DNA of 64,000 bases from Gallionella capsiferriformans ES-2 (GCF_000145255.1 NC_014394.1:1364001-1428000); one strand, 5' to 3'. Positions 1 through 11,019 are shown, numbered from the stretch's first letter. Notes: generated from the sequence alone by a model not told the origin. A program made the numbers and translations.

Positions 1-390
1 GAAAAGCTGGATGTCGATGAGGAAGTTGCCGATATTCTGGTGCAGGAAGGTTTTGCGACCCTGGAAGAGGTTGCTTATGTGCCGGTTGAAGAGATGCTGG
101 AGATCGAGACTTTTGACGAAGATACGGTCAACGAGTTGCGCAGTCGTGCGCGCAATGCGCTGTTGAATGCCGCGCTGGTCAGTGAAGAAAAGGTAGAGCA
201 CGGAATTGACGGTTTGCTCAAGTTGGATGGTATGAACGATGAGTTGGCGCGCGAATTGGCCGTTAAGGGCGTTACGACTCAGGAGCAGTTGGCCGATCTG
301 GATGTGGATGAATTGGTGGAGTTGTCCGGTCTGGATGCGGATGTTGCCAATGCGCTGATCATGGCGGCACGTGCGCCCTGGTTCGCGTAA
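1..390 (+). CDS. nusA: Transcription termination/antitermination factor NusA, C-terminal part
   Basis: The reading frame is already open at base 1 and ends at TAA 388-390, so only the last 129 residues are present. They contain two acidic helix-hairpin-helix repeats (around [16 protein letters not shown] and [16 protein letters not shown]), typical of the C-terminal repeats of proteobacterial NusA that contact RNA polymerase and the antitermination machinery. NusA binds elongating RNA polymerase and modulates pausing, termination and rRNA antitermination. The position immediately before infB is the conserved nusA-infB order. The S1 and KH domains lie outside the window. Identification rests on the repeats plus the neighbour. 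Confidence 0.93.
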   Translation, partial: EKLDVDEEVADILVQEGFATLEEVAYVPVEEMLEIETFDEDTVNELRSRARNALLNAALVSEEKVEHGIDGLLKLDGMNDELARELAVKGVTTQEQLADLDVDELVELSGLDADVANALIMAARAPWFA

Positions 391-520
391 TTAAAGTTTC
401 AAAGGTGCGGCGAACAGTTTCGTCGCGCAGCATGTTGTGTTTTTTGCATAACTTTGCTGGTTAATGTACGGATTGTTTGCATCACCGGGGCAGAGATGCC
501 CGTTGGTTTAAAGGATGGTA

Positions 521-3175
521 ATGGGAAAATTAGACGTAACACAATTTGCGGTTGAGCTGGGTCTGCCGGTGGCTTTGTTGTTGGAACAGTTGCATGCCGC
601 AGGCGGCAAGCAATCGGATGCGGCGGATTTGGTTTCTGAACAAGATAAGGCTAAATTGCTCGAACATCTTCGTCACGCACATGGTGCGGACAATGCTGCC
701 AAAAAGATCACGCTGACTCGCCGTGAGACGACAGAAATTCAGAGTTCGGATAAGTCCGGACGCGCACGTACGATCCAGGTAGAAGTGCGCAAGCGCCGCA
801 TCGTGGCGCCCATGTCTATTGAGTCCGTACAAGCTGCCGCACCTGTGGTGCTAACCAGCGCGGAGCAAATTAAAGTGCTCGGCACGGCTGAACTCGATTC
901 GCGTGAACAGGAAGCGAAGTTACAGGCGGAGCTAGCCGCACGGCAGGAGGCGGAATTAATTGCGCGCCAGGCGTTCAATAAGCGTCGCGCTGAAAAACTG
1001 GCGCAAGTCGAAGCGCCCGTTGTAAAGGCTGCCTTGCAAGCTCCGGTTAAAGAAGACGTCGCAGCGGAAGTGCCCGCAGCGGTGGTCGCTGACATCGAGC
1101 CGGTTGCGTCTCAGCCCATCAAGCCTCAAGCGGCTGAAGTCGCACAGGGCACGTTGCATAAACCAACCATGCGCCCCGGCGATAAGGTGATCAGGCCGGA
1201 CAGAAAGCCTAAGGTTGAAGTGGCTGCTGCGGCACCTGCCGCTCGCGAAGATAAGCCGGGTAAGCGTGTGCCTGCCAAGACGACAACGCGTGTGCCGCCG
1301 AAAACGACGACTAAAGAAAAGTCATGGGCGATGCCGGTTCGTGCGCCTAAGCATGGCCGTCATGGTAAACAGGTGGTCGATGAAGCGGCTCATGCCTTTA
1401 CGTTGCCGACCGAAGCGGTTGTGCGCGAAGTGGCTGTTCCTGAAACGATTGTTGTGGCCGAGTTGGCACAGAAGTTGTCCGTCAAAGCGGTAGAAGTGAT
1501 CAAAGTGCTGATGAAGATGGGCATGATGGTGACGATCAATCAGGTGTTGGATCAGGAAACGGCGATGATCGTCGTTGAAGAATTGGGTCATGTGGCTAAG
1601 GCTGCCAAACTCGATGATCCGGATGCCTATTTGATGGATGACGAAGTGCATCACGATGTTGAATCACTGCCGCGTGCGCCGGTTGTCACCGTCATGGGTC
1701 ACGTCGATCACGGTAAGACCTCCTTGCTCGATTATATTCGCCGCACCCGTGTGGTGTCGGGTGAAGCGGGCGGGATTACGCAGCATATCGGCGCATATCA
1801 CGTTGAAACGCCGCGCGGTATGGTCTCTTTCCTGGATACGCCGGGTCACGAAGCGTTTACCGCGATGCGTGCCCGTGGTGCCAAGGCGACCGATATCGTT
1901 ATTCTGGTTGTCGCCGCAGATGACGGCGTGATGCCGCAAACTAAAGAAGCGATCGCCCATGCTAAGGCCGGCAGTGTGCCGATTGTGGTTGCGATCACCA
2001 AGGTCGATAAGACCGATGCGAATATTGAGCGCGTCAAGCAAGAGCTGGTCGCTGAAGGCGTCGTGCCGGAAGACTGGGGCGGCGATACAATGTTTGTCGA
2101 AGTATCTTCCAAATCAGGTCTGGGTATCGATCAGTTGCTCGAATCCATTCTGTTGCAGGCTGAGTTGATGGAATTGAAGGCGCCTCGCGATTGCAATGCC
2201 AAGGGGTTGGTCATTGAAGCGCGTCTGGATAAGGGCAAGGGTCCGGTTGCAACGGTACTGATCCAGTCGGGTACGATGAAGCGCGGTGACGCGGTGTTGA
2301 TCGGTTCTGTTTTCGGTCGTGTACGTGCGATGCTGGATGAAAACGGCAAGAGCATTGCTGAGGCAGGTCCTTCGATTCCGGTGGAAATTCAAGGGCTGTC
2401 CGAAGTGCCTGATGCTGGCGAGTCGTTGATGGTGCTGACTGATGAGAAGCGTGCCCGTGAAATCGCCTTGTTCCGTCAGGGCAAGTATCGCGGCGTGAAA
2501 TTGGCGCAGCAACAGGCAGCCAAGCTTGAAAATATGTTTGAACAGATGGCTGAAGGTGAAGTTCGTACCCTGTCTTTGATTGTGAAGTCAGACGTGCAGG
2601 GTTCTGCCGAAGCGATCGCGCAGACGCTGCAAAAGCTCTCGACGGATGAAGTTAAGGTTAACCTGATCCACAGCGGTGTGGGTTCGATCAATGAGTCAGA
2701 TATTAATCTGGCGCTGGCCTCTAAGGCAATTTTGATCGGCTTTAACACCCGCACCGATGCACCGGCTAGAAAACTTGCCGAATCCTGTGGCGTTCAGATC
2801 CGCAATTACAGCATCATCTATGCAATGGCGGATGACATCAAGACAGCGCTGTCCGGCATGTTGGCTCCTGAGAAGCGCGAAAGCATATTGGGTATGGTCG
2901 AAGTGCGTCAGGTCTTCGTTGTATCCAAGATCGGTACGATCGCCGGTTGTATGGTCCTCGAAGGTGTTGTGAAACGCGGTTGCCGTGTTCGTGTAATGCG
3001 TGGCAATGAGATGATTCATGAAGGTGAGCTCGATTCGTTGAAGCGCTTTAAGGATGATGCGAAGGAAGTGCGTGCTAACTTTGAATGCGGTTTGTCGATC
3101 AAGGGGTTCAACGATCTGGAAGTGGGCGATAAGCTGGAAGTCTATGAAATCGTTGAGGTCGCGCGTACTCTGTAA
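521..3175 (+). CDS. infB: Translation initiation factor IF-2
   Basis: IF-2 is the GTPase that brings fMet-tRNA to the 30S subunit and promotes subunit joining. The 884-residue protein has an N-terminal IF2_N module ([19 protein letters not shown]), a long charged Ala/Lys/Glu linker, a second IF2_N module near residue 310, and the GTPase domain with G1 GHVDHGKT near residue 392, G3 DTPGHEAF and G4 TKVD, followed by the beta-barrel and C-terminal domains. An upstream ATG at 515 overlaps the AAGGA ribosome-binding site (511-515); the ATG at 521 sits five bases after it and is the better start. The stop overlaps the rbfA start. Confidence 0.97.
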   Translation: MGKLDVTQFAVELGLPVALLLEQLHAAGGKQSDAADLVSEQDKAKLLEHLRHAHGADNAAKKITLTRRETTEIQSSDKSGRARTIQVEVRKRRIVAPMSIESVQAAAPVVLTSAEQIKVLGTAELDSREQEAKLQAELAARQEAELIARQAFNKRRAEKLAQVEAPVVKAALQAPVKEDVAAEVPAAVVADIEPVASQPIKPQAAEVAQGTLHKPTMRPGDKVIRPDRKPKVEVAAAAPAAREDKPGKRVPAKTTTRVPPKTTTKEKSWAMPVRAPKHGRHGKQVVDEAAHAFTLPTEAVVREVAVPETIVVAELAQKLSVKAVEVIKVLMKMGMMVTINQVLDQETAMIVVEELGHVAKAAKLDDPDAYLMDDEVHHDVESLPRAPVVTVMGHVDHGKTSLLDYIRRTRVVSGEAGGITQHIGAYHVETPRGMVSFLDTPGHEAFTAMRARGAKATDIVILVVAADDGVMPQTKEAIAHAKAGSVPIVVAITKVDKTDANIERVKQELVAEGVVPEDWGGDTMFVEVSSKSGLGIDQLLESILLQAELMELKAPRDCNAKGLVIEARLDKGKGPVATVLIQSGTMKRGDAVLIGSVFGRVRAMLDENGKSIAEAGPSIPVEIQGLSEVPDAGESLMVLTDEKRAREIALFRQGKYRGVKLAQQQAAKLENMFEQMAEGEVRTLSLIVKSDVQGSAEAIAQTLQKLSTDEVKVNLIHSGVGSINESDINLALASKAILIGFNTRTDAPARKLAESCGVQIRNYSIIYAMADDIKTALSGMLAPEKRESILGMVEVRQVFVVSKIGTIAGCMVLEGVVKRGCRVRVMRGNEMIHEGELDSLKRFKDDAKEVRANFECGLSIKGFNDLEVGDKLEVYEIVEVARTL

Positions 3176-3540
3176 TGGCTAATTTTGCGAGAACAGACCG
3201 GGTCGGGCAGCAGATGCAGCGGGAAATCGCGCAACTGGTGCGCCTTGAAATCAACGACCCACGCGTAAAACTGGTGACGATTACCGGTGTTGAGGTGGCG
3301 GGTGATTATTCTCACGCCAAAATCTTCTTTACGCGCTTAGATGGCAAGCAGGCAGAGGCGCAGGAAGGCTTAGATCGCGCGGCCGGTTTCTTACGCAGCC
3401 GCCTGGCGCGCAGCATCAAGCTGCGCATCATGCCTCAGTTGCATTTTGTGTTTGATTCATCGGTAGAGCGGGGCAGTCATCTGTCGCAACTCATCGACAA
3501 AGCCGTTGCCAGCGATTTTAATCTTGACGACAACACGTAA
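3175..3540 (+). CDS. rbfA: Ribosome-binding factor A
   Basis: RbfA is a small KH-fold protein that binds free 30S subunits and helps mature the 5' end of 16S rRNA; it is also needed for cold adaptation. The 121-residue product has the usual length and landmarks: R-Q-M-Q-R-E-I-A near the N-terminus, [24 protein letters not shown] and the C-terminal [22 protein letters not shown]. Its ATG shares one base with the infB stop (TAATG), implying translational coupling. It lies in the conserved infB-rbfA-truB order. Confidence 0.96.
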   Translation: MANFARTDRVGQQMQREIAQLVRLEINDPRVKLVTITGVEVAGDYSHAKIFFTRLDGKQAEAQEGLDRAAGFLRSRLARSIKLRIMPQLHFVFDSSVERGSHLSQLIDKAVASDFNLDDNT

Positions 3541-4483
3541 GCCGCAATTTCGGAATAAATGGCGTGCCATCGATGGCGTTTTGCTGTTCGATAAGCCGCT
3601 GGAGTTGAGTTCCAACGATGCGTTGCAGAAGATACGCCGTTTGTTTCAGGCCGAAAAGGCGGGGCACACCGGTACGCTCGATCCCTTAGCGACAGGGCTG
3701 TTGCCGGTTTGCTTCGGTGAGGCGACTAAGTATTCGAACTGTTTGCTGGACGCGGATAAGTCTTATACGGCGCTGTTGCGTCTCGGGCAGACGACGACGA
3801 CGGGGGATGCGGAAGGTGAAATTCTCGCCGAGCGTCCGGTGTGCTTTACTGATGCGGAGCTTGCCGCTGTCTTGGAACAGTTTCGCGGCCCCATTAATCA
3901 GTTGCCGCCGATGCACAGTGCGTTGAAGCATCAGGGACGTCCGCTCTACGAATATATTCGCGAAGGGATTACCATAGAACGCGCGGTGCGGGAGGTGATC
4001 ATTCATGAACTGGTCGTGAATCGCAGACATGATTTGGAGATGGAAATTTCCGTTCGTTGCAGCAAGGGGACTTACGTTCGCACGCTGGCCGAGGATATTG
4101 GTGAGGCGCTGGGGTGTGGCGCACACCTGATCGGCTTGCGGCGTACAGCGATTGCGCATTTTAAGCTCGGTAACGGCTATACGCTGGCGCAGTTGAGTGA
4201 AATGAGCGAGGCTGAGCGCGATGCTTGTGTGTTGCCGCTGGTATCCTTGATGCCGGATATGCCGCAGCTGGTTTTGGATGATGTGCAGATCAGGCGGATG
4301 GCTCAAGGACAACGTTTGGGGCTGGACTGTGATCTTGCCGATGGCAATGTCAGTCTGTACGGGACGGGTGGATTTGTAGGGGTTGGCATCAAACAAGGAC
4401 GTCGTATCGCACCCTTGCGTTTGATTTCCGGCGTGGCTAAATTGGCTGCGCGCACGGAATTGACGGAAGTGGTTGAGCAGTAA
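3524..4483 (+). CDS. truB: tRNA pseudouridine(55) synthase
   Basis: TruB converts U55 of the T-arm of tRNAs to pseudouridine and also acts as a tRNA chaperone. The protein (about 319 residues) shows the family core: [37 protein letters not shown] with the catalytic Asp, and a C-terminal PUA-like region. There is no ATG in a sensible position. Candidate starts are TTG 3506 and TTG 3524, both overlapping the end of rbfA and neither with a clear ribosome-binding site; 3524 gives the N-terminus length closest to E. coli TruB. Translation is probably coupled to rbfA. The function is secure; the exact start is not. Confidence 0.94.
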   Translation: MTTTRKPQFRNKWRAIDGVLLFDKPLELSSNDALQKIRRLFQAEKAGHTGTLDPLATGLLPVCFGEATKYSNCLLDADKSYTALLRLGQTTTTGDAEGEILAERPVCFTDAELAAVLEQFRGPINQLPPMHSALKHQGRPLYEYIREGITIERAVREVIIHELVVNRRHDLEMEISVRCSKGTYVRTLAEDIGEALGCGAHLIGLRRTAIAHFKLGNGYTLAQLSEMSEAERDACVLPLVSLMPDMPQLVLDDVQIRRMAQGQRLGLDCDLADGNVSLYGTGGFVGVGIKQGRRIAPLRLISGVAKLAARTELTEVVEQ

Positions 4484-4531
4484 CCGCATTCAAGAGTACA
4501 ATGTAGCACTTTTTTTAGGAGAGCAAAACCA

Positions 4532-4801
4532 ATGGCAATTACCGCCGCGCAAAAAGCGCAAATCGTTACAGACTTTCAACGTGCAACGGCCGATACCGGA
4601 TCCCCGGAAGTGCAAGTGGCTCTGATCACTGCACGTATCACTTACCTGACTGATCACTTCAAGGATCATGCCAAGGATCACCATTCCCGTCGCGGTCTGC
4701 TGCGTCTGGTTAGCCGTCGTCGTAAGCTGCTCGACTACCTGAGAAGCAAGAATGAGGCGAGCTACCAAATTCTGATTAAGCGTTTGGCAATTCGTAAGTA
4801 G
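4532..4801 (+). CDS. rpsO: 30S ribosomal protein S15
   Basis: S15 is a primary 16S rRNA-binding protein of the central domain of the small subunit. The 89-residue length is exactly that of bacterial S15, and the core [33 protein letters not shown] is the family signature region. A good ribosome-binding site (TAGGAG) precedes ATG 4532. It lies between truB and pnp, the classical order; in E. coli S15 represses its own translation, but no pseudoknot was modelled here. Confidence 0.98.
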   Translation: MAITAAQKAQIVTDFQRATADTGSPEVQVALITARITYLTDHFKDHAKDHHSRRGLLRLVSRRRKLLDYLRSKNEASYQILIKRLAIRK

Positions 4802-4810
4802 TTTTACAAG

Positions 4811-4830
4811 CGGGTCGCAATTGCGGCCCG
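4811..4830 (+). terminator. rpsO-pnp intergenic hairpin
   Basis: CGGGTCGCAA and TTGCGGCCCG form a nearly perfect stem just after the rpsO stop. No long T-tract follows. In other proteobacteria this position holds an attenuating terminator and/or an RNase III processing stem involved in pnp autoregulation, so either role is plausible. The role is inferred from position. Confidence 0.5.
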
Positions 4831-4897
4831 TGTCGTTTAGTCCCGTCTATTTTAACGTGGCGCGATGGCGCGCCATGCATGCCATAAGAGGTCTATC

Positions 4898-7003
4898 TTG
4901 AGTCATTTCAAAAAAACAATCGCGTTCGGTAAACATCAGCTGACCATCGAGACCGGCGAAATCGCCCGTCAGGCAAGTGGTGCCGTTCTGGTAAGTCTCG
5001 ATGATACCGTGGTGCTGGTCACCGTGGTTGGCCGCAAAGACGCCAAGCCTGAACAGGACTTTTTCCCGTTGACCGTCGATTATCAGGAAAAGACTTATGC
5101 GGCAGGGAAAATTCCCGGCAGTTTCTTCAAGCGCGAAGGCCGTGCCAGCGAAAAGGAAATTCTGACCTCGCGCCTGATCGATCGTCCGTTGCGTCCACTG
5201 TTTCCTGAAAGTTTTTATAACGAAGTGCAGATCATCGCGACCGTGATGTCGTCCGATAGCGAGATCGATTCGGATATTCCATCGCTGATCGGTGCCTCTG
5301 CTGCCTTGGCAATTTCCGGTATTCCGTTCGAAGGCCCGATTGCGGCTGCCCGTGTGGGTTATGCTAACGGTCAGTATCTACTGAATCCGACTAAGACCGA
5401 GCTTGTCACGTCCCAGATGGATCTGGTTGTCGCAGGGACTGACCGTGCCGTGCTGATGGTCGAGTCTGAAGCGCAACAATTGTCCGAAGAAGTGATGTTG
5501 GGTGCGGTGATGTTCGGTCACGAGCAGTTCCAGATCGTGATCAATGCGATTAACGAAATGGCTGAAGCCGTCGGCAAGCCGATGTGGGACTGGACGCCTC
5601 CTGCCAAGAACGAAGCACTGATCGCTCAGATTGCGGAACTGGCTGAAGCCGAGCTGCAAGCGGCTTACGCAATTCGCTCCAAGCAGGAACGTACCGATGC
5701 AATTTCAGCGATTCATTCCAAAGTATTGGCGTCCGTTTCGCCTGATCTGGAAAAGAATGCAGTCAACGAATTATTCGGCGCGTTAGAAGCTAAGATCGTT
5801 CGCGGTCAGATTCTCTCCGGTGAGCCTCGCATCGACGGTCGCGATACCCGCACCGTGCGTCAGATCACAATCCGCAATGGCGTATTGGCTCGTACCCATG
5901 GTTCAGCCTTGTTTACCCGCGGTGAGACTCAGGCTGTTGTCGTGGCAACCTTGGGCAGTATGCGCGATGCGCAGAAGGTTGATGCGCTGCAAGGCGAGTT
6001 TACCGACCGTTTTATGTTGCATTACAACTTCCCTCCGTTCGCAACCGGCGAAACAGGCCGCGTAGGTTCGCCTAAGCGTCGTGAAATCGGTCACGGCCGT
6101 CTGGCCAAGCGCGCACTGGTTGCCGTGTTGCCTAGCGAAGAAGACTTCGGCTATGCCGTTCGTATTGTGTCAGAGATCACTGAATCTAACGGTTCAAGCT
6201 CTATGGCGTCGGTTTGCGGTGGTTGCTTGTCGATGCTCGATGCAGGTGTTCCTCTGAAAGCCCATGTTGCAGGTATCGCGATGGGTCTGATTAAAGAAGG
6301 TAACCGCTTTGCCGTGTTGAGCGATATTCTGGGTGATGAAGATCATCTGGGCGATATGGACTTCAAGGTGGCAGGTTCTGAGAACGGCATCACCGCGTTG
6401 CAGATGGACATCAAGATTAACGGCATTACCCGTGAAATCATGCAGGCTGCATTGAGTCAGGCTAAGGAAGGTCGTTTGCACATTTTGGGCATCATGAAGG
6501 AATCGATGTCGGGCGTGCGCAGTGAGTTGTCTGAATTCGCACCGCGTATGATCAAGATGAAGATCAATCCTGAAAAAATTCGTGATGTGATCGGTAAGGG
6601 CGGTGCGGTTATCCGTGCGCTGACTGAAGAAACCGGCACAACCATCGATATCGACGATGCAGGTAATATCACCATCTCCAGCGTCAACGGAGAAGCCGGT
6701 GAGTTGGCCAAGAAGCGCATCGAAGACATCGCCATGGACGTTGAAGTGGGCAAAATCTACGAAGGCCCTGTGGTCAAGTTGCTGGATTTCGGTGCATTGA
6801 TCAACATTCTGCCGGGCAAGGATGGTCTGTTGCACATCTCGCAAATCGCACACGAACGCGTCAACAGCGTGGGTGATTACCTCAAAGAAGGTCAGGTCGT
6901 GCGCGTCAAACTGCTTGAAATGGATGACCGCGGTCGTATGAAGTTGTCGATGAAGGCGTTGCTGGATGCGCCTGTCGCCAACGGTGCTTCGATTGCCGAG
7001 TAA
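4898..7003 (+). CDS. pnp: Polyribonucleotide nucleotidyltransferase (PNPase)
   Basis: PNPase is a phosphorolytic 3'-to-5' exoribonuclease that degrades mRNA, often in the degradosome. The 701-residue protein has two RNase PH-like domains (ending about residue 550), a KH domain ([19 protein letters not shown], about residue 553) and a C-terminal S1 domain ([20 protein letters not shown]). An upstream in-frame ATG at 4865 would add 11 atypical residues. TTG 4898, preceded by AAGAGG with suitable spacing, gives [21 protein letters not shown], which matches the normal PNPase N-terminus, so it was chosen. The gene is closed by a strong terminator. Confidence 0.97.
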   Translation: MSHFKKTIAFGKHQLTIETGEIARQASGAVLVSLDDTVVLVTVVGRKDAKPEQDFFPLTVDYQEKTYAAGKIPGSFFKREGRASEKEILTSRLIDRPLRPLFPESFYNEVQIIATVMSSDSEIDSDIPSLIGASAALAISGIPFEGPIAAARVGYANGQYLLNPTKTELVTSQMDLVVAGTDRAVLMVESEAQQLSEEVMLGAVMFGHEQFQIVINAINEMAEAVGKPMWDWTPPAKNEALIAQIAELAEAELQAAYAIRSKQERTDAISAIHSKVLASVSPDLEKNAVNELFGALEAKIVRGQILSGEPRIDGRDTRTVRQITIRNGVLARTHGSALFTRGETQAVVVATLGSMRDAQKVDALQGEFTDRFMLHYNFPPFATGETGRVGSPKRREIGHGRLAKRALVAVLPSEEDFGYAVRIVSEITESNGSSSMASVCGGCLSMLDAGVPLKAHVAGIAMGLIKEGNRFAVLSDILGDEDHLGDMDFKVAGSENGITALQMDIKINGITREIMQAALSQAKEGRLHILGIMKESMSGVRSELSEFAPRMIKMKINPEKIRDVIGKGGAVIRALTEETGTTIDIDDAGNITISSVNGEAGELAKKRIEDIAMDVEVGKIYEGPVVKLLDFGALINILPGKDGLLHISQIAHERVNSVGDYLKEGQVVRVKLLEMDDRGRMKLSMKALLDAPVANGASIAE

Positions 7004-7021
7004 TTAGCCATTTGATGTAAA

Positions 7022-7050
7022 TAAAAAACCCGCTTCGGCGGGTTTTTTAT
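7022..7050 (+). terminator. Rho-independent terminator after pnp
   Basis: AAAAAACCCGC-TTCG-GCGGGTTTTTT: a GC-rich stem with a stable TTCG tetraloop, flanked by an A-run and a T-run. It starts about 20 bases after the pnp stop and ends the nusA-to-pnp transcription unit. Confidence 0.93.
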
Positions 7051-7295
7051 TTAGGGAGGCGGGTGCGCTTCGCGCCCGTACCGGGGGCGGTTACTATTTT
7101 TGTTGGTGGTGGGGTGCAACCCCGAGTCAATTTAAGTTTGCGCCAAGTTCTTTCAGCAGAGTAACGGAAAAGGCATGCGGCAGTCCAATCGTGTAGATTG
7201 AAAACTTAGGGTTTGGAAAGATAAATTTGAGTGGATAGGGGGCATGCTTGTGATAAACTTCTCCCTGTATATTTCATAGTCAGACAGGGTTCTTA
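7051..7295 (+). other. Non-coding leader before the exopolysaccharide cluster
   Basis: No convincing gene lies here. Bases 7060-7078 form a small REP-like palindrome (CGGGTGCGC-TTC-GCGCCCG). The rest is the likely promoter region of the export operon; a loose sigma70-type match (TTGAGT near 7227 and TGATAAACT near 7251) is visible but weak. I did not find a recognisable riboswitch. Confidence 0.35.
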
Positions 7296-9602
7296 ATGTT
7301 CATCAGTAAAAATGGATTGCGTTTTGCATTTGGTCTCTTGTTGTCATTAAGTCTTTCGAATGTTTGGTCGGTAGGATTGGGCATCGGCGCGGCTGCAGGT
7401 GTGGCATCTGATTATTCCGGTATGTTAGGTTCGATGATGCCGTCGCCTGTGCTTGCAAGTGACGGTCGCGCGGATGCTGCTGTCAATTCGTCCGAAAGCA
7501 ACGCGAAGCAGGCTGGCGAAATTGCAAATAATGCGAAGAATCAGTATCAGTCTGATACCCGGGAGCAACTGGCGAAAATTGACCCCGCCGTATACAAAAG
7601 CGAATTTCAGGCTTTCGTTGCGCAATCGGTAGGTAATAACTTGCCGATGTACGGGTTCGGTTTGTTCCAGAATGCACCAACCACCTTTGCTCCTGTTGAT
7701 AATGTTCCGGTTACGCCCGACTATGTAGTGGGGCCCGGGGATGAGCTGATCGTTCGTGTATGGGGGCAGGTAGAAGCGAATCAAAGCCTGCTGGTCGATC
7801 GCAACGGGCTGATCAACTTGCCAAAAATAGGTTCGATCAGCGTTGCCGGGGTGAGTTACCAGAAACTCTCCGAGCATATAGGGGATGCGATCAGTCGTAA
7901 ATTCAGTAATTTCGAAATCGATGTTTCGATGGGTAAGTTGCGTTCCATTCAGATTCTTGTGGTCGGTCAGGCAGCGCGCCCGGGTAACTACACAGTCAGT
8001 TCATTGAGTACCTTGATAAATGCGGTGTTTGCTTCCGGCGGTCCGTCGGCAAAAGGCTCGATGCGACACATACAACTCAAGCGCGGGAATAAAGTGATTA
8101 CCGATTTTGATCTGTATGATCTTCTGCTCAATGGCGATAAATCCAGAGATGTGAAATTGTTGCCCGGCGACGTGATCTATATTCCTCCCGTCGGAGCGAT
8201 GGCAGCCGTATCCGGCAGCGTAAATACGCCTGCAATTTTTGAACTGAAGGGCGGTGAATCCCTGTCTGATCTGCTCGAACTCGCGGGTGGTTTGACCAAT
8301 GTTGCAGCAGGGAAAAAGGTTGCTGTAGAACGCATTTTTGATCATGAAATGCGTAAAGTGGATGAGTTCATGCTGGACAAGGCCGGTCTTGCAAAGGCTA
8401 TGCATGACGGCGACCTAGTGAAGGTGGACACAATTTCGTCGCGCTTCGATAATGCGGTCACTTTGCGCGGCAATATCGCCAGTCCCGGACGTCATCAGTG
8501 GAAAGAGGGGGTGCGCATCAGCGACATAATTCCCGACAAGGTCGCGCTGATCGTCGAGAATTACTGGGAAAAGAAAAATAAGACCTCGCGTTCGGAGACG
8601 GGCGGTGCAGACAAATTGCGTAATGAGGTTAAACACAGTCTAGCCGAGGTTAACTGGGATTACGCGGTAATCGAGCGGCTTAATACGAAAGACTTAACCA
8701 CCAGTCTTATCCCGTTCAATCTTGGTAAGGCCGTCATCGACCATGATCCGGCGCAGGATCTGTTGTTGCAGGCAGGCGATGTGATCACCATTTTTTCCAA
8801 GGATGACATTCAGGTGCCGACAGCCAAGCGCACGAAATACGTGGTGCTGGAAGGTGAGTTGGCTAATCCCGGTATTTATCAGGTGCAGCCGGGCGAGACA
8901 TTGCGGCAATTGATAGCTCGTGAGGGTGGCGTGTCAGCGCAGGCCGATCTGTTCAGCAGTGAATTCACGCGTGAGGCTACACGCCAGATGCAGCAAAAGC
9001 GTTTGAATGAAATGGTCGATCGCATGGAAGAAAATGTTCAGCGCAGTGCCGGCAAGACGGTTTCTGGTGCGCTTTCCGCTCAGGATGTTGAGGCTGCTAA
9101 GGTGAAGGTGTTATCGCAGCAGGCGTTGATTGCCAAGATGCGACAAGTCAAGGCGACCGGGCGTATCGTGATGGAAATTCCGGAGCAAAGTTCCCGGGTC
9201 AAGGATTTGCCGGACATCGCGCTGGAAGACGGCGACCGTTTTTATGTACCTGCGCCCAGTTCAACCGTCAGCGTGATGGGCATGGTTTATAACCAGAATT
9301 CGTTTCTCTACAGGCAGGGGCAGAGTGTCGGCGATTATCTGGGCAAATCGGGCGGTCCGACGCGCGACGGCGACGAAGATGATATTTATCTGATTCGTGC
9401 CGACGGTTCGGTGCTGAGCAAGCGTCAGGGCGGCTCGATATTCAGCGGTTTCGCGGGTCGCGAGGCGATGCCGGGCGACACGATAGTCGTGGGAGAAAAG
9501 CTGGAGCGCTTTAACTTCACCAAAGAAATCAGAGACTGGACGCAGATTTTCTATCAATTTGCTCTGGGTGTGGCCGGCGGCAAAGCCGCCAAGATGTGGT
9601 AA
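7296..9602 (+). CDS. Multi-SLBB polysaccharide export protein (Wza-like)
   Basis: A 768-residue secreted protein of the outer-membrane polysaccharide exporter family. It begins with a signal-peptide-like stretch (FAFGLLLSLSLSNVWS) but lacks a lipobox cysteine, unlike E. coli Wza. A Poly_export domain starts about residue 140 (DYVVGPGDELIVRVWGQVE, then LVDRNGLINLPKIG) and several SLBB domains follow (ILVVGQAARPGNYTVSSLST; AAVSGSVNTPAIFELKGGES; VVLEGELANPGIYQVQPGET; VSVMGMVYNQNSFLYRQGQS). It is about twice the length of Wza, resembling long SLBB exporters of other proteobacteria. As the first gene of the cluster it should form the outer-membrane channel; the next gene encodes its Wzz partner and overlaps its stop. 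Confidence 0.9.
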   Translation: MFISKNGLRFAFGLLLSLSLSNVWSVGLGIGAAAGVASDYSGMLGSMMPSPVLASDGRADAAVNSSESNAKQAGEIANNAKNQYQSDTREQLAKIDPAVYKSEFQAFVAQSVGNNLPMYGFGLFQNAPTTFAPVDNVPVTPDYVVGPGDELIVRVWGQVEANQSLLVDRNGLINLPKIGSISVAGVSYQKLSEHIGDAISRKFSNFEIDVSMGKLRSIQILVVGQAARPGNYTVSSLSTLINAVFASGGPSAKGSMRHIQLKRGNKVITDFDLYDLLLNGDKSRDVKLLPGDVIYIPPVGAMAAVSGSVNTPAIFELKGGESLSDLLELAGGLTNVAAGKKVAVERIFDHEMRKVDEFMLDKAGLAKAMHDGDLVKVDTISSRFDNAVTLRGNIASPGRHQWKEGVRISDIIPDKVALIVENYWEKKNKTSRSETGGADKLRNEVKHSLAEVNWDYAVIERLNTKDLTTSLIPFNLGKAVIDHDPAQDLLLQAGDVITIFSKDDIQVPTAKRTKYVVLEGELANPGIYQVQPGETLRQLIAREGGVSAQADLFSSEFTREATRQMQQKRLNEMVDRMEENVQRSAGKTVSGALSAQDVEAAKVKVLSQQALIAKMRQVKATGRIVMEIPEQSSRVKDLPDIALEDGDRFYVPAPSSTVSVMGMVYNQNSFLYRQGQSVGDYLGKSGGPTRDGDEDDIYLIRADGSVLSKRQGGSIFSGFAGREAMPGDTIVVGEKLERFNFTKEIRDWTQIFYQFALGVAGGKAAKMW

Positions 9603-10633
9603 TGAGCATGCAAGCTAATCAAACAGCCGTACAACAAGCGGTGCAGGACGATGAAATCAATCTGATGGACTTGTTGCTGGTCATCGCTAAACACAACCGT
9701 TTTATTATCAAGTTGACGCTGGGTGCGGCGGTGCTTGCGGTGATTTATGCGCTGATGCAGCCGAATATTTACACGGCAAAGACGGTCCTCATGCCACCAC
9801 AACAACCCTCTTCGTCGACCAGCGTATTGCTCGGACAGTTGGGCGGCCTGGCGGGCATGGCAGGCGGCGCGCTGGGCGTCAAAAATCCCAGTGATCTGTA
9901 TGCCGGCATGCTGAAAAGTCATATGATTGAGGACGCACTGATAAAGCGCTTCAAGCTGATGGAGTTGTATCAAGCGAAAACGATGGAACCTGTTCGCGCT
10001 GCCTTGGAAGGTTCAACTGTGGTTGCGGCAGGCAAGGATGGCTTCATCACCGTCGAGTATTCGGATAAAGATCCTAAGCTTGCGGCCGCGATTGCTAATG
10101 CGTATGTTGAAGAGCTCGATAGCCTGGTGCGCACTCAAGCTGCCAGAGAGGCGCTGGGCCGGAAACAGTTTTATGAGAAGCAGCTGGCCGATGTTCGCGC
10201 GGGTCTGGGTCGTGCCGAGCTTGAGATGAAAGTGTTTCAGGATCAGAACAGGGTGTTTCAGCTGGGCGGTGGTGCGGGAGTTGCGCTCGGCGCGTCGGGC
10301 GGTATACCGAAGGCTGAACTGGAATATGTGCGTATCGCACGCGATGTAAAATACAACGAGATGTTGCTGGCTGCGATGGCTCAGCAGGTCACTTCTGCGA
10401 CCATCGATGCTGCGAAAAATTTGCCGACCCTTCAGGTACTGGACAAGGCTTTGGTTCCTGAGAAGAAATCAAAACCCAAGCGTGCAATGATCGTGATGTT
10501 GGCGACGATCCTGGCGTTCTTTATCGGCATTATCTGGGCGTTTGTTCGGGAAGCCGGCGAGCGTTCCGGACAAAACCCTGAGCAGAACGAACGCATGAAT
10601 ATGCTGCGCCGTTATTTCAGGCAGGGTAAATAA
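9602..10633 (+). CDS. Wzz-type chain-length determinant / polysaccharide co-polymerase
   Basis: A 343-residue inner-membrane protein with two transmembrane helices, near residues 33-52 (KLTLGAAVLAVIYALMQP) and near the C-terminus (MLATILAFFIGIIWAFV), with a long periplasmic helical region between them and the Wzz segment NIYTAKTVLMPP. It sets chain length with Wza and the Wzy polymerase. No C-terminal tyrosine-kinase domain is present and no separate kinase was found in the window. ATG 9602 overlaps the stop of the exporter gene (TAATG); a second ATG at 9608 is possible. Its TAA (10631-10633) overlaps the first repeat unit of a heptamer island. Confidence 0.88.
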   Translation: MSMQANQTAVQQAVQDDEINLMDLLLVIAKHNRFIIKLTLGAAVLAVIYALMQPNIYTAKTVLMPPQQPSSSTSVLLGQLGGLAGMAGGALGVKNPSDLYAGMLKSHMIEDALIKRFKLMELYQAKTMEPVRAALEGSTVVAAGKDGFITVEYSDKDPKLAAAIANAYVEELDSLVRTQAAREALGRKQFYEKQLADVRAGLGRAELEMKVFQDQNRVFQLGGGAGVALGASGGIPKAELEYVRIARDVKYNEMLLAAMAQQVTSATIDAAKNLPTLQVLDKALVPEKKSKPKRAMIVMLATILAFFIGIIWAFVREAGERSGQNPEQNERMNMLRRYFRQGK

Positions 10634-10775
10634 GGTACAAGGTAATAGAGGCAAGGTGCAAGGTGACAACTGGGAGTCGCAGTGTTTTACTTGAGTATTT
10701 AGTCTTGTAGCTGAATCTGGCTTGCACCTGAATTTTGTGAGTCGCTTCTGCTTTTAACTTGCACGTTGCACCGGT
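10632..10775 (+). repeat. Heptamer repeat island A
   Basis: Starting on the stop codon of the Wzz gene, the sequence reads in 7-bp phase: AAGGTAC, AAGGTAA, TAGAGGC, AAGGTGC, AAGGTGA. Near 10750 similar words occur on the other strand (CTTTTAA, CTTGCAC, GTTGCAC). The words match those of the other islands in this cluster (AAGGT is the complement of ACCTT). Confidence 0.65.
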
Positions 10776-10902
10776 GTTTCAGCTATTGGAACCGCATAGC
10801 CTGCCTATTTTCCGCGCCGTGGTCGATGCACAGCAGCGGGAGTATGGCGGGTGCCCCTTGCAGCTACGTGTGTGAATTTACCCATTGAGGAGGTCAATCT
10901 CC

Positions 10903-11019
10903 ATGCCTATGGATAATTCGTACTGCTTTTTTGGTCAAGGTCAAGCAATTGCAGTTAATGCAATCACTTGGGGTAAAATGCAGCAAGTTAATTATTGGAT
11001 CAAGTTATGCCGACCATAA
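10903..11019 (+). CDS. Possible 38-residue leader ORF
   Basis: A short open frame with a strong ribosome-binding site (GAGGAGG, nine bases upstream) starts at ATG 10903 and ends at TAA 11017-11019, overlapping the start of the DUF4160 gene (ATG 11007). The peptide is MPMDNSYCFFGQGQAIAVN... and I do not recognise it. The overlap would permit translational coupling to DUF4160. It may also be a remnant or chance. Confidence 0.25.
   Translation: MPMDNSYCFFGQGQAIAVNAITWGKMQQVNYWIKLCRP

Noticed and set aside
3686..4489. Long minus-strand open frame opposite truB
   Set aside because: A shadow of a gene with clear TruB motifs; no ribosome-binding site or family match on the minus strand.
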